Below are positions 17,365 to 26,275 of a stretch of DNA of 64,000 nucleotides, one piece after another. The position numbers and the translations under genes were made by a program. This DNA comes from Rivularia sp. MS3 (GTDB taxonomy: Bacteria > Cyanobacteriota > Cyanobacteriia > Cyanobacteriales > Nostocaceae): the NCBI GenBank assembly GCA_019192545.1, contig JAHCMI010000037.1, forward strand, positions 20,471 to 84,470, written 5' to 3'. The notes under the pieces are model-generated. The model made no database searches and was not told where the DNA came from. It saw only the letters and a program-made list of their open reading frames with translations. Numbering within the stretch: the first letter of the stretch is position 1; each line of letters begins with the position of its first letter.

Positions 17365-17852
17365 TGATTTGCTAGACTTGACAATTTGACGATATATAGG
17401 TTCTATCTGAAATTTTCTATTGGTTTTGAATTGTGGGGTAAAATTACGTAATTGTTATACAAACTGATAAAAAATAAATATTAAATGATTTTCTATTTAT
17501 TAGGCGGCTGTCAAAATCAGCATTTATCTTCATTTAAATCTTAAAACTGGCTTAGTATTATGATTGAATCTTATTAAAGAGATGACAGAGTAACTTGTAT
17601 ATTTGAAGAACGTGTAATTAACACATCAATCTCAAAGCAATATAATGTATTTATTGTCACTTATCAGTAATTATTCTGTATAAGGAGGAGTTAAACTTTA
17701 TGTTAACTTTACTAAAAATTCAAATTTAATAAACAATTTCTTATTGTTAAGTTCCGGTTATTTTAGAAAATAAAAGTGTAATGGAACTTGAATACTTAAG
17801 TATAGTCAAGAATAAATGTTAAAGCGGCGGTTTACAAATTAGATTCTAGAAC
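17365..17852. other. Long 5' region of the polysaccharide export gene
   Basis: 488 bases, AT-rich. Besides the leader ORF at 17700-17729 I see no hairpin terminator after the ABC gene and no other coding frame. Its length suggests a long 5' UTR or separate regulation of the export gene. Confidence 0.45.
17681..17729 (+). CDS. Putative 9-codon leader peptide with strong Shine-Dalgarno
   Basis: TAAGGAGGAG at 17681-17690 is the best ribosome-binding site I saw in this window and sits ten bases before ATG 17700, which opens a frame of nine codons (MLTLLKIQI) ended by TAA 17727-17729. Four of nine codons are Leu or Ile. The main gene starts 124 bases later without a comparable site. The ribosome-binding site is seen directly; a role as a leader peptide is inference, and a chance frame cannot be excluded. 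The coordinates include the binding site. Confidence 0.35.
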
Positions 17853-19292
17853 GTGAATATGCTTAAAACAGGTCTATTAAAATTCTTTGCCCAGCCATTA
17901 GTGGGTGTAATGTTATTAACTACCGTTAGCGTTGCTTTAGAACCAGTTAATCCAGTTGTTGCACAACAACGAATTCGCTCAAGTTACGCATTGGGTGGAG
18001 GCGACCGCATCAAGGTAAATGTATTTGAAGTGCCCGAATATTCAGGTGAGTATGTAATTCCTCCCGGTGGAGCAGTTAACTTACCTTTAATCGGTAGCGT
18101 CTCCGTTGATGGGCTAACAACCGAGCAAGCTGCTGATGCAATTGCAAGACGATATGCTCGCTTTCTCAGACGACCGATTATTTCTGTAAATTTGTTATCT
18201 CCTCGTCCTATCAACGTGTTTGTTGCTGGGGAAGTAACTCGTCCGGGAGCTTATACTCTTAGCTTACAAGGTGGTGCGGGGCAAGACCCAGGTATTCAAT
18301 ATCCAACAGTTTTAGCCGCTTTAACTACCGCTCAGGGCGTTACTCTTAGCGCTGATATCACCGAAGTACAGTTACGTCGCAAGCTCGCTAATGGCAGACA
18401 GCAAACAGTCACCCTCAATTTAGACGATCTGATAAAAACAGGTAGAAGTTTTCAAGATATTACTTTACGTGACGGTGACACAGTTTTTGTGCCTACCAGC
18501 CAGAACTTTAATATTGCCACAGCACGAAATATAGCAGCAGCAAACTTTGCAGCCGACCCCACCAGACCTCGTACTGTAGCGGTGGTTGGTGAAGTTCAAC
18601 GTCCTGGGTCTTATTTAGTTACTTCCGGAGAAACACAAGCTGGTGGAACTCAAGATACTGGTGTGCCAAACATCAGCGGTCAACCCACCGTAACCAGAGC
18701 GCTGCAATTAGCCGGAGGAATTACACCGCAAGCGAATGTTCGCAACGTTATCATCAGACGACCAACAAGAACTGGTGGCGAACAAATTATTAATATTGAT
18801 TTGTGGAGATTATTAACAAGCGGCGATGTCGATCAAGACGTGATTGTCCAAGATGGAGATACAATTGTATTCCCAACCGCAACTGAGGTGAATCCAGCAG
18901 AAGCGACGCAGTTAGCTTCAACTACTTTGTCTCCTTCACAAATTCAGGTCAACGTAGTGGGAGAAGTTAAAAATCCGGGAGCAATACAGATTAGACCTAA
19001 CAGTTCCCTTAACCAAGCCTTGTTAGCAGCGGGTGGATTTAACGATGCTAGAGCTAGCGATGGTAAAGTTGACTTAATTCGTTTGAATCCTGACGGTTCG
19101 GTTACCAAACGTTTGGTAAAAGTGGACTTGAAGGCAGGAATTAACGAGCAAACTAATCCCATACTCCGTAGTAATGATGTAGTCTTGGTCAGCCGTTCTG
19201 GTATCGCAAAAACTGGTGATACTATAAATACCATTGGTGGACCTTTAGGTAGTATTTTAGGCGTTCTAAGATTCTTCGGAATTGGTTTTTAA
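17853..19292 (+). CDS. Polysaccharide export outer-membrane protein (Wza-like, SLBB domains)
   Basis: 479 residues with an N-terminal signal peptide (to about VVAQQ, residue 39). The first domain is Poly_export (YALGGGDRIKVNVFEVPEYSG, VDGLTTEQAADAIARRY, PRPINVFVAGEVTRPGAYTL) and is followed by three SLBB-type repeats marked by VVGEVQRPGSY, VVGEVKNPGAIQ and DGDTVFVP / DGDTIVFP / SNDVVLVS. The protein would form or gate the outer-membrane pore for exopolysaccharide. GTG 17853 is given; ATG 17859, two codons on, is equally possible. No Wzc kinase or glycosyltransferase follows. It ends with a hairpin terminator 24 bases downstream. Confidence 0.9.
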   Translation: MNMLKTGLLKFFAQPLVGVMLLTTVSVALEPVNPVVAQQRIRSSYALGGGDRIKVNVFEVPEYSGEYVIPPGGAVNLPLIGSVSVDGLTTEQAADAIARRYARFLRRPIISVNLLSPRPINVFVAGEVTRPGAYTLSLQGGAGQDPGIQYPTVLAALTTAQGVTLSADITEVQLRRKLANGRQQTVTLNLDDLIKTGRSFQDITLRDGDTVFVPTSQNFNIATARNIAAANFAADPTRPRTVAVVGEVQRPGSYLVTSGETQAGGTQDTGVPNISGQPTVTRALQLAGGITPQANVRNVIIRRPTRTGGEQIINIDLWRLLTSGDVDQDVIVQDGDTIVFPTATEVNPAEATQLASTTLSPSQIQVNVVGEVKNPGAIQIRPNSSLNQALLAAGGFNDARASDGKVDLIRLNPDGSVTKRLVKVDLKAGINEQTNPILRSNDVVLVSRSGIAKTGDTINTIGGPLGSILGVLRFFGIGF

Positions 19293-19316
19293 CTGATATA
19301 AGAAACAGAAATATAT

Positions 19317-19346
19317 AGAGACGTTGCATTGCAGCGTCTTTTTTTA
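19317..19346 (+). terminator. Rho-independent terminator built from GACGT palindrome, copy 3
   Basis: AGACGTTGC / GCAGCGTCT with ATT loop (one T-G wobble) followed directly by a run of T. It ends the polysaccharide export gene and is the clearest case of this palindrome family acting as a terminator. Confidence 0.8.
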
Positions 19347-19351
19347 TTGCT

Positions 19352-19483
19352 TGTAGCGGTTTTCACTTGAATGAAATACAGTTTGAACCTCACCCCTTCC
19401 CCTCTCCTTACTAAAGAGAGGGGTGTCCAAAGGACGGGGTGAGGTCATTCTTTGTATTCTACTCAACCGAAAACTGCTATACA
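19352..19483. mobile_element. MITE-like element, 132 bp, 29-bp terminal inverted repeats
   Basis: The left end TGTAGCGGTTTTC...AAATACA mirrors the right end TGTATTC...GAAAACTGCTATACA with few mismatches. The centre is itself an inverted repeat: CCTCACCCC (19388-19396) with GGGGTGAGG (19436-19444), and inside it CCCCTCTC with GAGAGGGG. Non-coding. Single ends of the same type occur at 30272-30300 and 59087-59110. Confidence 0.65.
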
Positions 19484-19695
19484 ATCAGCTACTCGATCCA
19501 TCGTAGTTTGCTTGCTCTAAGGGAACAAAATGCTTTTATGATTGTCAATCGATTGAAACGACTACATAAAACTATTTAATTTCACAATCTATCTGCGACC
19601 AATTTTTTTTTGAGTGTTTTCATTTAACTGCTTCTGCTAAAAAGGAAGTTTTTTAAGCGAATTGAACTAAATACAAGCAGTATAAATACTAATAA

Positions 19696-21363
19696 ATGAG
19701 TAATATATTATTCAAAGCCAAGCAAAGATTCTTCCAAAGAATATTCGGTGTAAAAGGTTTGTTGTATGGCTTAACCTTTTCTTGCTGCATGAATCTGGGT
19801 ATACCTTCGGCAACTGCGGCTCAAACCATAACCATTCGCTTTGGCCCTTACGAGCAATTAGTAAAAATATCCGATTTAGAAGAATTTGCTAACACTGGAA
19901 AATTACCGCTATCGCTACAAGGTTTATCGCCAGTATTACCAAAGGAATTGCGAGGATTTTTGCAAAAACGTTTACAGATAGATCCTCAAGCAGCGGATAA
20001 CTTTACAGACGAATTACAAAAAACTTCCTTCGGTAGAGAATTTATCAGTTCGTTAAGAACAGCTTTACCCGGTTCTAGCATTGAAAGCGTTCAAGGTGCT
20101 ATTAGTTTGGCATTAAGACAAGTTAACGGTTTGAGTGTCGTCGGTTTTTTACAGGCATATCCCCAAGAAAACGTTACTATCGATGCTACAAAAGCGATTA
20201 GTCTAGCAGTTAGATTTAACCCCAACCGCTTGCAAAGTAAAGCCTTTGGTTCTTTGCTGGCGCGGGAATTATATGTAAACAATCAAACATATTCTTCTCA
20301 AAACTTAAGAAATTTTAATCCAGCAATTACTGGAAATCTTGCAGTCGAAAAACAATCAATTACCTTGCAAGATAAAAAGCGTAATCGTACTATTCCCATA
20401 GATATTTACTCAAGTAGAGTTAGACAGCCCCAACAGCCACTGGTAGTTGTTTCTCATGGTTTTGGTGCCAGTCGGAGAAACTTGAGTTATCTGGCGCGTC
20501 ATTTAGCTTCCTACGGTATTACCGTCGCAGCTATCGAACATCCAGGAAGCAACATCAGCGCTATTAATCAAGCCGCAAATGCAGCGGATTTAAAAAATTT
20601 AATCAGTCCCGAAGAATTTATCAATCGACCGAAAGATATTAGCTTTTTGCTTGATGAATTAGCAAAATTTAACAATCAACCGGGAAGACTGCAAGGCAAA
20701 TTAAATACCGAAAAAGTAAGCGTTATCGGTCATTCTTTGGGAGGCTACACGGCTTTAGCTGTAGTTGGAGGAGAAGTAAATATCGAACAACTGCGGATAT
20801 TTTGCAATAAGTCTTTGAATATATCTTCTGCACCAGGTGACTGGTTGAAATGTGCTGCTGCTTCTTTGCCACAGAGAAAACTACAACTTCAAGATCCACG
20901 AGTAAAAAGCGCGATCGCCCTTAATCCGATGGTAGGTAAACTTTTTGGTGAAAAGGGTTTAAGTCAAATAAATCGGCCAGTTTTAATATTAAGCGGAACC
21001 GATGACTCGCTCACACCAGCGCTGACTCATCAAATACAGCCTTTTGATAAATTAGGTGGAAAGAAGTATTTATTAGCAGCGATTGGCGGGACGCATTTAA
21101 GTATAAGTGACGATAGGCTGCCTGCTAACTCAGCTACACAAATGATTAAAGAGCGACGAGGAATAGAAGCTAGAGCTTTGCGGGAGTTGGTTCAAGGGGT
21201 GAGTGTCGCCTTTGTCAAACAGCTAGCCCCCGATGCAAAAAACTATCAACCATTTTTAACCTCTGCTTACGCTCAATCTTTTTCTACACCGCAAATTAAA
21301 TTGCGCTTAAATTCTGAATTACCTGCAAGCGTTAGACCTTGGTTAAAATTGACTAATAGGTAA
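19696..21363 (+). CDS. Secreted alpha/beta hydrolase with DUF1400-type N-terminal domain
   Basis: 555 residues. After a signal peptide (about 1-41, ending ATAAQ) comes a cyanobacterial DUF1400-type region (FGPYEQLVKISDLEEFANTG) to about 190, then an alpha/beta hydrolase: VVVSHGFGASRRN (oxyanion region), nucleophile elbow GHSLGG, an Asp in SGTDDSLTP and a His in GGTHLSISDD, which would complete the Ser-Asp-His triad. A lipase, esterase or acetylhydrolase (PAF-acetylhydrolase-like) role fits; the substrate is unknown. The upstream 400 bases hold a terminator and a MITE, so it has its own promoter. Confidence 0.88.
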   Translation: MSNILFKAKQRFFQRIFGVKGLLYGLTFSCCMNLGIPSATAAQTITIRFGPYEQLVKISDLEEFANTGKLPLSLQGLSPVLPKELRGFLQKRLQIDPQAADNFTDELQKTSFGREFISSLRTALPGSSIESVQGAISLALRQVNGLSVVGFLQAYPQENVTIDATKAISLAVRFNPNRLQSKAFGSLLARELYVNNQTYSSQNLRNFNPAITGNLAVEKQSITLQDKKRNRTIPIDIYSSRVRQPQQPLVVVSHGFGASRRNLSYLARHLASYGITVAAIEHPGSNISAINQAANAADLKNLISPEEFINRPKDISFLLDELAKFNNQPGRLQGKLNTEKVSVIGHSLGGYTALAVVGGEVNIEQLRIFCNKSLNISSAPGDWLKCAAASLPQRKLQLQDPRVKSAIALNPMVGKLFGEKGLSQINRPVLILSGTDDSLTPALTHQIQPFDKLGGKKYLLAAIGGTHLSISDDRLPANSATQMIKERRGIEARALRELVQGVSVAFVKQLAPDAKNYQPFLTSAYAQSFSTPQIKLRLNSELPASVRPWLKLTNR

Positions 21364-21383
21364 TTGGTAATAGGGATGAAAGA

Positions 21384-21418
21384 CTCCTAACTCCTAACTC
21401 TTAACTCCTAACTCCTAA
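21384..21418. repeat. Heptamer repeat (CTCYTAA x5)
   Basis: Five in-phase CTCCTAA / CTCTTAA units just after the hydrolase gene. Confidence 0.85.
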
Positions 21419-21660
21419 TTGTTCGCTGCTGCAAAAATGATGCAATAATCAAGCGTGTCATAAGAATAAGATATTTACAACGAAATTTTATAATACCTGT
21501 ATGATATGGGCTGGTGTAATATCTTGTCTGAAGTCTATCGAACGTGATAATAAAATTACACGTTGCTTTTAATTAGACTAAAGACAAGAAGTAGTAATAT
21601 CACCTGTATAACTACTACTTCCTTAAAGTAAATTTCCCTATTGCTTTATAAGGAGCATAA

Positions 21661-22515
21661 ATGGAGTCAATTGTTGTTGGTATATTTGTAGCGCTTATAG
21701 GTTATGGGTTTGGGTCAGCAAAGATTGTTAACCAAGGTAATGAAGCTTTAGTAGAGCGCTTGGGGCAATATCATCGTAAATTGCGGCCCGGACTCAATTT
21801 TATTGTTCCCCTTATCGACCAAATTGTCATGGAAGATACTACAAGGGAACAGATACTCGATATTAAACCGCAAAATGTAATTACCAAAGATAATATCTAC
21901 TTAGAAATTGATGGAGTTGTTTATTGGCGCATCAAAGATATGGAGAAAAGCTTTTACCAAATCGATGATTTAGCGCAAGGTTTGAATCAAATTACTACAA
22001 CTTCTCTTCGAGAAATTATCGCTCAAAATACTCTAGAGGAAACCAACGTCTCCAGAGTTGATATGGATAAAGAACTGTTGGATAGGTTAAACGAAACAAC
22101 CGCCGATTGGGGAGTTGAAATTCAAAGAGTAGATATTCAATCAATTACACCACCTGAAAGCGTGCGGTTATCAATGGAAGATCAACGCGCTGCTGAAATT
22201 AAAAGCCGTGCTGCAATTTTGGAAGCAGAAGGAGAACGTCAAGCTGCAATCAAGAAAGCTGAAGGTACCAGTACCAGTATGCAGATTCTTTCCGAAGCTT
22301 TGCGTAGTACCCCTGAAAACAAAGAAATTCTCCGATATCTAGTAGCTCAAGATTATATCAACGCCAGCTATAGATTAGGTGAAAGTCCCAATTCCAAAGT
22401 TATCTTTGTAGATCCCGGTTCCAGTCAAAATGAGATTATCGAACAAATAAGCGCTGAAACAGTAGCAGAAGATACTGCAAGAAGACCTGAAAATGGCAAT
22501 GGTTCTGAATCTTAA
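21661..22515 (+). CDS. SPFH/Band 7 (stomatin-like, QmcA-type) membrane protein
   Basis: 284 residues: an N-terminal membrane anchor (IVVGIFVALIGYGFG), then the SPFH domain (IVNQGNEALVERLGQYHRKL, RPGLNFIVPLID, TREQILDIKPQNVITKDN) and a coiled coil with AAEIKSRAAILEAEGERQA, the hallmark of stomatin/QmcA/paraslipin proteins. These form oligomeric rings that organise membrane microdomains and often work with proteases. TATAAGGAGCATAAATG gives a strong ribosome site and fixes the start. No NfeD or FtsH gene is adjacent. Its 3' neighbour folP is convergent. Confidence 0.93.
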   Translation: MESIVVGIFVALIGYGFGSAKIVNQGNEALVERLGQYHRKLRPGLNFIVPLIDQIVMEDTTREQILDIKPQNVITKDNIYLEIDGVVYWRIKDMEKSFYQIDDLAQGLNQITTTSLREIIAQNTLEETNVSRVDMDKELLDRLNETTADWGVEIQRVDIQSITPPESVRLSMEDQRAAEIKSRAAILEAEGERQAAIKKAEGTSTSMQILSEALRSTPENKEILRYLVAQDYINASYRLGESPNSKVIFVDPGSSQNEIIEQISAETVAEDTARRPENGNGSES

Positions 22516-22640
22516 GCAGCGTTGCATCGATCGACAAAACAATTTAGTTATAGGTCACAATTGAAACTCAATAAATCTATTTGGGGAATTGGTAAATCAA
22601 GCTTGACCTTTACCATTTTTCCCAATTTTGAGTTTACTTT

Positions 22641-23480
22641 TTAATTCATTTCTTTGGTTTCGCGCTGCCTATGAATAGCATCAGCGACCATTGAAACCTC
22701 GCGCATTTGTTCTACATCGTGAACTCTCAATATATCGGCACCATTAAAAATAGCAGCACAACAAGCCGCAGCAGTTCCCCAAACTCGCGCTTTGGGGTCT
22801 GGTTGCTTCAAAATACTACCGATGAAGCTTTTACGAGATGCACCGACTAAAATCGGACAATCAAGCTCTTTTAATTCTGTTAAGCGGCGGAAAATTTCTA
22901 AATTTTGCTCTAAATTTTTAGCGAAGCCAATACCGGGGTCGATAATAATGTTTTCTCTTTTAATACCCGCAGTTGTTGCTGCGGTTATTTGTTGGGATAA
23001 AAAACTTGATATCTCTTTGATTACGTCTTGATAATCGGTCATTTTCTGCATTGTCTGAGGATTTCCTCGGATATGCATTAACACTAGAGGCACATTTAAA
23101 CTCGCAATCGTTGAAAACATAGAAGTATCAAAAGTGCCTCCAGAAATATCATTAACTATATCCGCACCACTATTAATCGCTTTCTTCGCCACAATTGATG
23201 AAGTGGTGTCTACTGAAATAGGTATGTTAATTTTTGGACGAATGATTTCTATAACCGAAAGCACTCGCTCAAGTTCTTCCTCTACAGATATCTGTTGGGC
23301 ACCCGGACGAGTTGACTGCCCGCCCACATCGATGATATCCGCACCAGCAGCTGCTAAAGCCTGGGCTTGATTTAAGGCAGCAGCGGGTTTATTGAATTCC
23401 CCACCATCACTAAAACTATCAGGCGTAACATTTAAAACGCCCATTAGATAAGTTCGCGTACCCCAGTTGAAATTGAGCAT
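22641..23480 (-). CDS. folP: Dihydropteroate synthase
   Basis: Condenses 6-hydroxymethyl-7,8-dihydropterin diphosphate with p-aminobenzoate in folate biosynthesis. Signatures: LMGVLNVTPDSFSDGG at the start, DIIDVGGQSTRPGA, a VSVDTTSS-like barrel strand (PISVDTTSSIVA), IIDPGIGFAKNLEQN, GASRKSFIGSIL and the C-terminal RVHDVEQM. At 279 residues it is of normal length. It shares its strand with tpiA upstream (180 bases apart), a pairing common in Nostocales, so the two may be co-transcribed. The gap holds purine-rich and CCTTTAA-type heptamer repeats. Confidence 0.97.
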   Translation of the reverse strand: MLNFNWGTRTYLMGVLNVTPDSFSDGGEFNKPAAALNQAQALAAAGADIIDVGGQSTRPGAQQISVEEELERVLSVIEIIRPKINIPISVDTTSSIVAKKAINSGADIVNDISGGTFDTSMFSTIASLNVPLVLMHIRGNPQTMQKMTDYQDVIKEISSFLSQQITAATTAGIKRENIIIDPGIGFAKNLEQNLEIFRRLTELKELDCPILVGASRKSFIGSILKQPDPKARVWGTAAACCAAIFNGADILRVHDVEQMREVSMVADAIHRQRETKEMN

Positions 23481-23514
23481 CTTTACTATTTTTTACAATT
23501 TGCAAAAAGTTAGG

Positions 23515-23625
23515 GAAATGGGGAAAGGGGAAGGGGGAAGAGCGGGGAGACAAGGAGATGAGGAAAAGTTAAGAGTTATAAGTTTAAACCTTTGACCTTT
23601 AACATGCAGACCTTTAACCTTCTTA
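23515..23625. repeat. Purine-rich stretch and degenerate CCTTTAA heptamers
   Basis: 23515-23565 is almost pure A/G on the plus strand; 23585-23622 holds ACCTTTGACCTTTAAC-type units. Spacer between tpiA and folP. Confidence 0.6.
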
Positions 23626-23660
23626 TAATGCCCTATGCCCAATTCCCCATTCCCAAGTTT

Positions 23661-24386
23661 TCACTTAAAATTGACAATTCGAGCGAAACTTTGTGATTCC
23701 AAACTTGCTCCACCAACTAAAGCACCATCGATTTCGGGTTGAGCCATAATTTCATCGACATTTGATGGTTTTACAGAACCTCCGTATTGGATAGTTACAT
23801 TTTTATTAGTCAGAAGGCTGCGGATTAAACCTATAACACGATTTGCTTCGGTTACTTCACAAGTATCTCCGGTGCCAATTGCCCAAATCGGTTCGTAAGC
23901 GATTACCAGGTTATTCTGGTCAACATCTACTAAGTCTTGTTTGATTTGGTTAGTAATTATCGATTCGGTTTCTCCTGCATCTCTTTGTTGTTTGGTTTCT
24001 CCGACGCAAAGAATAGGTGTCATTCCGTATTTCTGAGCGGCTTTGAGGCGTTGATTTACGGTTTCATCCGTTTCACCAAAATATTGCCGTCGTTCGCTAT
24101 GACCGATAATTACATAACGTACACCGATTTCTGAGAGCATTAAGCCGGAGATTTCACCCGTATAAGCTCCCGTTTCTTCCCAATGAACGTTTTGCGCCCC
24201 CAACATGACGCGACTACCGTGCAAATTCTTTGACAAAACATTTAAATCTGTAAAAGGAACGCACAGTACCGCCTCTCTATCGTCGGAAGTCTCTTGTAGT
24301 AAGGGCATAAATCCTTGTAAAAATTCCTCGGATTCTGCCCTGGTTTTAAACATTTTCCAGTTGCCAGCTATTACAATTTTTCGCAC
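23661..24386 (-). CDS. tpiA: Triosephosphate isomerase
   Basis: Interconverts dihydroxyacetone phosphate and glyceraldehyde 3-phosphate in glycolysis and the Calvin cycle. Motifs: [10 protein letters not shown] (substrate Asn and Lys), [15 protein letters not shown] (catalytic His), [13 protein letters not shown] (catalytic Glu and flexible loop), [11 protein letters not shown] and [10 protein letters not shown] (phosphate binding). The 241-residue length is normal. All catalytic residues are present. It probably heads a tpiA-folP unit; its upstream region carries a GGTTAAA-type repeat at 24459-24493. Confidence 0.98.
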   Translation of the reverse strand: MRKIVIAGNWKMFKTRAESEEFLQGFMPLLQETSDDREAVLCVPFTDLNVLSKNLHGSRVMLGAQNVHWEETGAYTGEISGLMLSEIGVRYVIIGHSERRQYFGETDETVNQRLKAAQKYGMTPILCVGETKQQRDAGETESIITNQIKQDLVDVDQNNLVIAYEPIWAIGTGDTCEVTEANRVIGLIRSLLTNKNVTIQYGGSVKPSNVDEIMAQPEIDGALVGGASLESQSFARIVNFK

Positions 24387-24458
24387 AGGTTATTCAGTCA
24401 AGTCCATAATCGCTACTTAATGCATTTTTTAGTTTATGACTTTTTCGCAACCAATTGT

Positions 24459-24493
24459 AAGGTTAAAGGTTAAAGGTTAAAGGTTAAGGGTCA
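24459..24493. repeat. Heptamer repeat (AAGGTTA x5)
   Basis: Four perfect AAGGTTA units plus a degenerate AGGGTCA, in the divergent region between tpiA and the GTPase gene. Confidence 0.85.
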
Positions 24494-24636
24494 AAAGTTA
24501 GGAGTTACGAGTTATGAGTAGCGATTAATTAGTTTAAATTTCTTCTAATGCTCCATTCCCAATCGTCAATATTTATTCCAAAATCATTAGGATGGAAGAA
24601 GATGTAACAAAATTTATAATCTCAAGTCTTTAATCT

Positions 24637-24655
24637 AAAATCCAAAATCTAAATG
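24637..24655 (+). promoter_or_regulatory. AAAATCC heptamer array running into the start codon
   Basis: AAAATCC, AAAATCT, then AAAATGA, so the ATG of the GTPase gene lies in phase inside the third unit. There is no Shine-Dalgarno. Confidence 0.6.
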
Positions 24656-26095
24656 AGTGAATTCCATAGCAGTAATTCTTATAGTACTGAAGAATTAGAT
24701 AAAGCAATTTTTACTTTTGAAGAGATTCAAACGGAACTGCACTATAAGCAGGCACAAACGGCTTTACGTGAAATGGTGACGAATCTTGATTTGAGTGCAT
24801 CGGAAACTCAAGGGCTGGAAATGGAAATTGCCGATTTGGAAACTATGCTGACTAAATTGGAGAGTATGGTTATTCAGATTGCTGCTTTCGGTATGGTAGG
24901 AAGGGGCAAGTCTTCTTTATTAAATGCAATGGTTGGACAAGAAGTCTTTGAAACTGGGCCTTTGCATGGTGTAACTCGCGATGCCCAAACGGTTAATTGG
25001 ACTATTAATGAAGAAACTATTGGAGAATCCGAACGTGGTGCCCTGCGAGCGACTTTAAGAAGCAGCAGCGGACAATCGCAGGTAGAGTTAATTGATACCC
25101 CTGGTTTGGATGAAGTTGATGGGGAAACTCGAACTGCATTAGCCGAGCAGATTGCACAACAAGCAGATTTAATTTTGTTTGTTATTTCTGGGGATATGAC
25201 AAAACTTGAGCATGAAGCTCTTTCCCAGTTGCGAGAAGCTCGCAAGCCAATTTTATTAGTATTTAATAAGGTAGACCAATATCCTAAAGCTGATAGGATT
25301 GCAGTTTACGAAAAGATTCGTGATGAGCGCGTCAAAGAATTGCTCTTACCTTCAGAAATTGTTACTGCTGCTGCTTCACCTTTAGTCAGAACATTAGTTC
25401 ATCGTCCTGATGGTAGCAAGGGAGTACAGTTACGCAAGGGCAAACCCCAAGTTGAAGAACTGAAACTGAAAATATTAGAGATTTTACAGCGCGAAGGTAA
25501 AGCTTTGGTGGCTCTTAATACTATGCTTTACGCTGACGATGTTAACGATCAATTGGTAAAGCGTAAGTTAGAACTGCGCGAAACTGCCGCCGAACGGTTA
25601 ATTTGGAAATCCGTCATGACCAAAGCTTTAGCTGTTGCTCTTAACCCTATCACTGTATTAGATATACTCAGTGCTGCCACTGTCGATGTTTTTTTAGTTT
25701 TAGGCTTGTCTCGGCTGTATGGCATTCCGATGACAGAAGCCGGAGCGATAAAATTGCTACAAAAAATTGCTCTTAGTATGGGTGGTATCAGTGCCAGCGA
25801 ACTACTAGCAAATTTAGGATTGGGTTCTTTAAAGACTTTACTTGGTATTTCTACGCCAGCTACTGGTGGAGTAAGCCTCAGTGCTTATGTATCGGTTGCA
25901 CTGACTCAGGCTAGTGTTGCTGGTGTTTCTTCTTATGGTATCGGACAAGTTACCAAAGCATACTTACAGGCAGGAGCTACTTGGGGACCAGATGGGCCAA
26001 AAGCGGTTATAGGAAAAATCTTGGCTAATCTTGATGAGACTTCGATCTTAAATCGCATCAAAAGCGAATTACAAATTAAGCTGAAAAAAATCTGA
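24653..26095 (+). CDS. Era/dynamin-like GTPase with C-terminal DUF697 membrane domain
   Basis: 480 residues. An N-terminal coiled coil (1-75) leads into a G domain: P-loop GMVGRGKSS (80-88), switch region HGVTRDAQTV, G3 DTPGLDEVDG, G4 FNKVDQYP and a TAAASP-like G5. From about 320 the DUF697 region (VALNPITVLDILSAATVDVFLVLGLSRLYGIP) forms a hydrophobic, probably membrane-associated bundle. Related proteins are cyanobacterial and plastid GTP-binding proteins of unclear function, thought to act at membranes. ATG 24653 follows an AAAATCY heptamer array and lacks an SD sequence. Downstream it meets the convergent channel-like gene across heptamer arrays. Confidence 0.9.
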   Translation: MSEFHSSNSYSTEELDKAIFTFEEIQTELHYKQAQTALREMVTNLDLSASETQGLEMEIADLETMLTKLESMVIQIAAFGMVGRGKSSLLNAMVGQEVFETGPLHGVTRDAQTVNWTINEETIGESERGALRATLRSSSGQSQVELIDTPGLDEVDGETRTALAEQIAQQADLILFVISGDMTKLEHEALSQLREARKPILLVFNKVDQYPKADRIAVYEKIRDERVKELLLPSEIVTAAASPLVRTLVHRPDGSKGVQLRKGKPQVEELKLKILEILQREGKALVALNTMLYADDVNDQLVKRKLELRETAAERLIWKSVMTKALAVALNPITVLDILSAATVDVFLVLGLSRLYGIPMTEAGAIKLLQKIALSMGGISASELLANLGLGSLKTLLGISTPATGGVSLSAYVSVALTQASVAGVSSYGIGQVTKAYLQAGATWGPDGPKAVIGKILANLDETSILNRIKSELQIKLKKI

Positions 26096-26158
26096 ATTGG
26101 TAATTGGTAATTGGTAATTGCTAACTGTTCACTGTTCACTGTTCACTGTTCACTGTTC
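26095..26158. repeat. Heptamer repeats (AATTGGT x4, ACTGTTC x5)
   Basis: Two adjacent arrays: four AATTGGT-type units starting on the last base of the GTPase stop codon, and five perfect ACTGTTC units. Confidence 0.9.
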
Positions 26159-26275
26159 ACCAGAGGTGGAGAGAAAAGGAAACGGGAAATAGGGAACAGT
26201 ATATTGTTTCCTGTTGATTTCATTCTCCACACTCCACACTTAATGCTTATATAGCTATTGCAATATAGCTATGTA

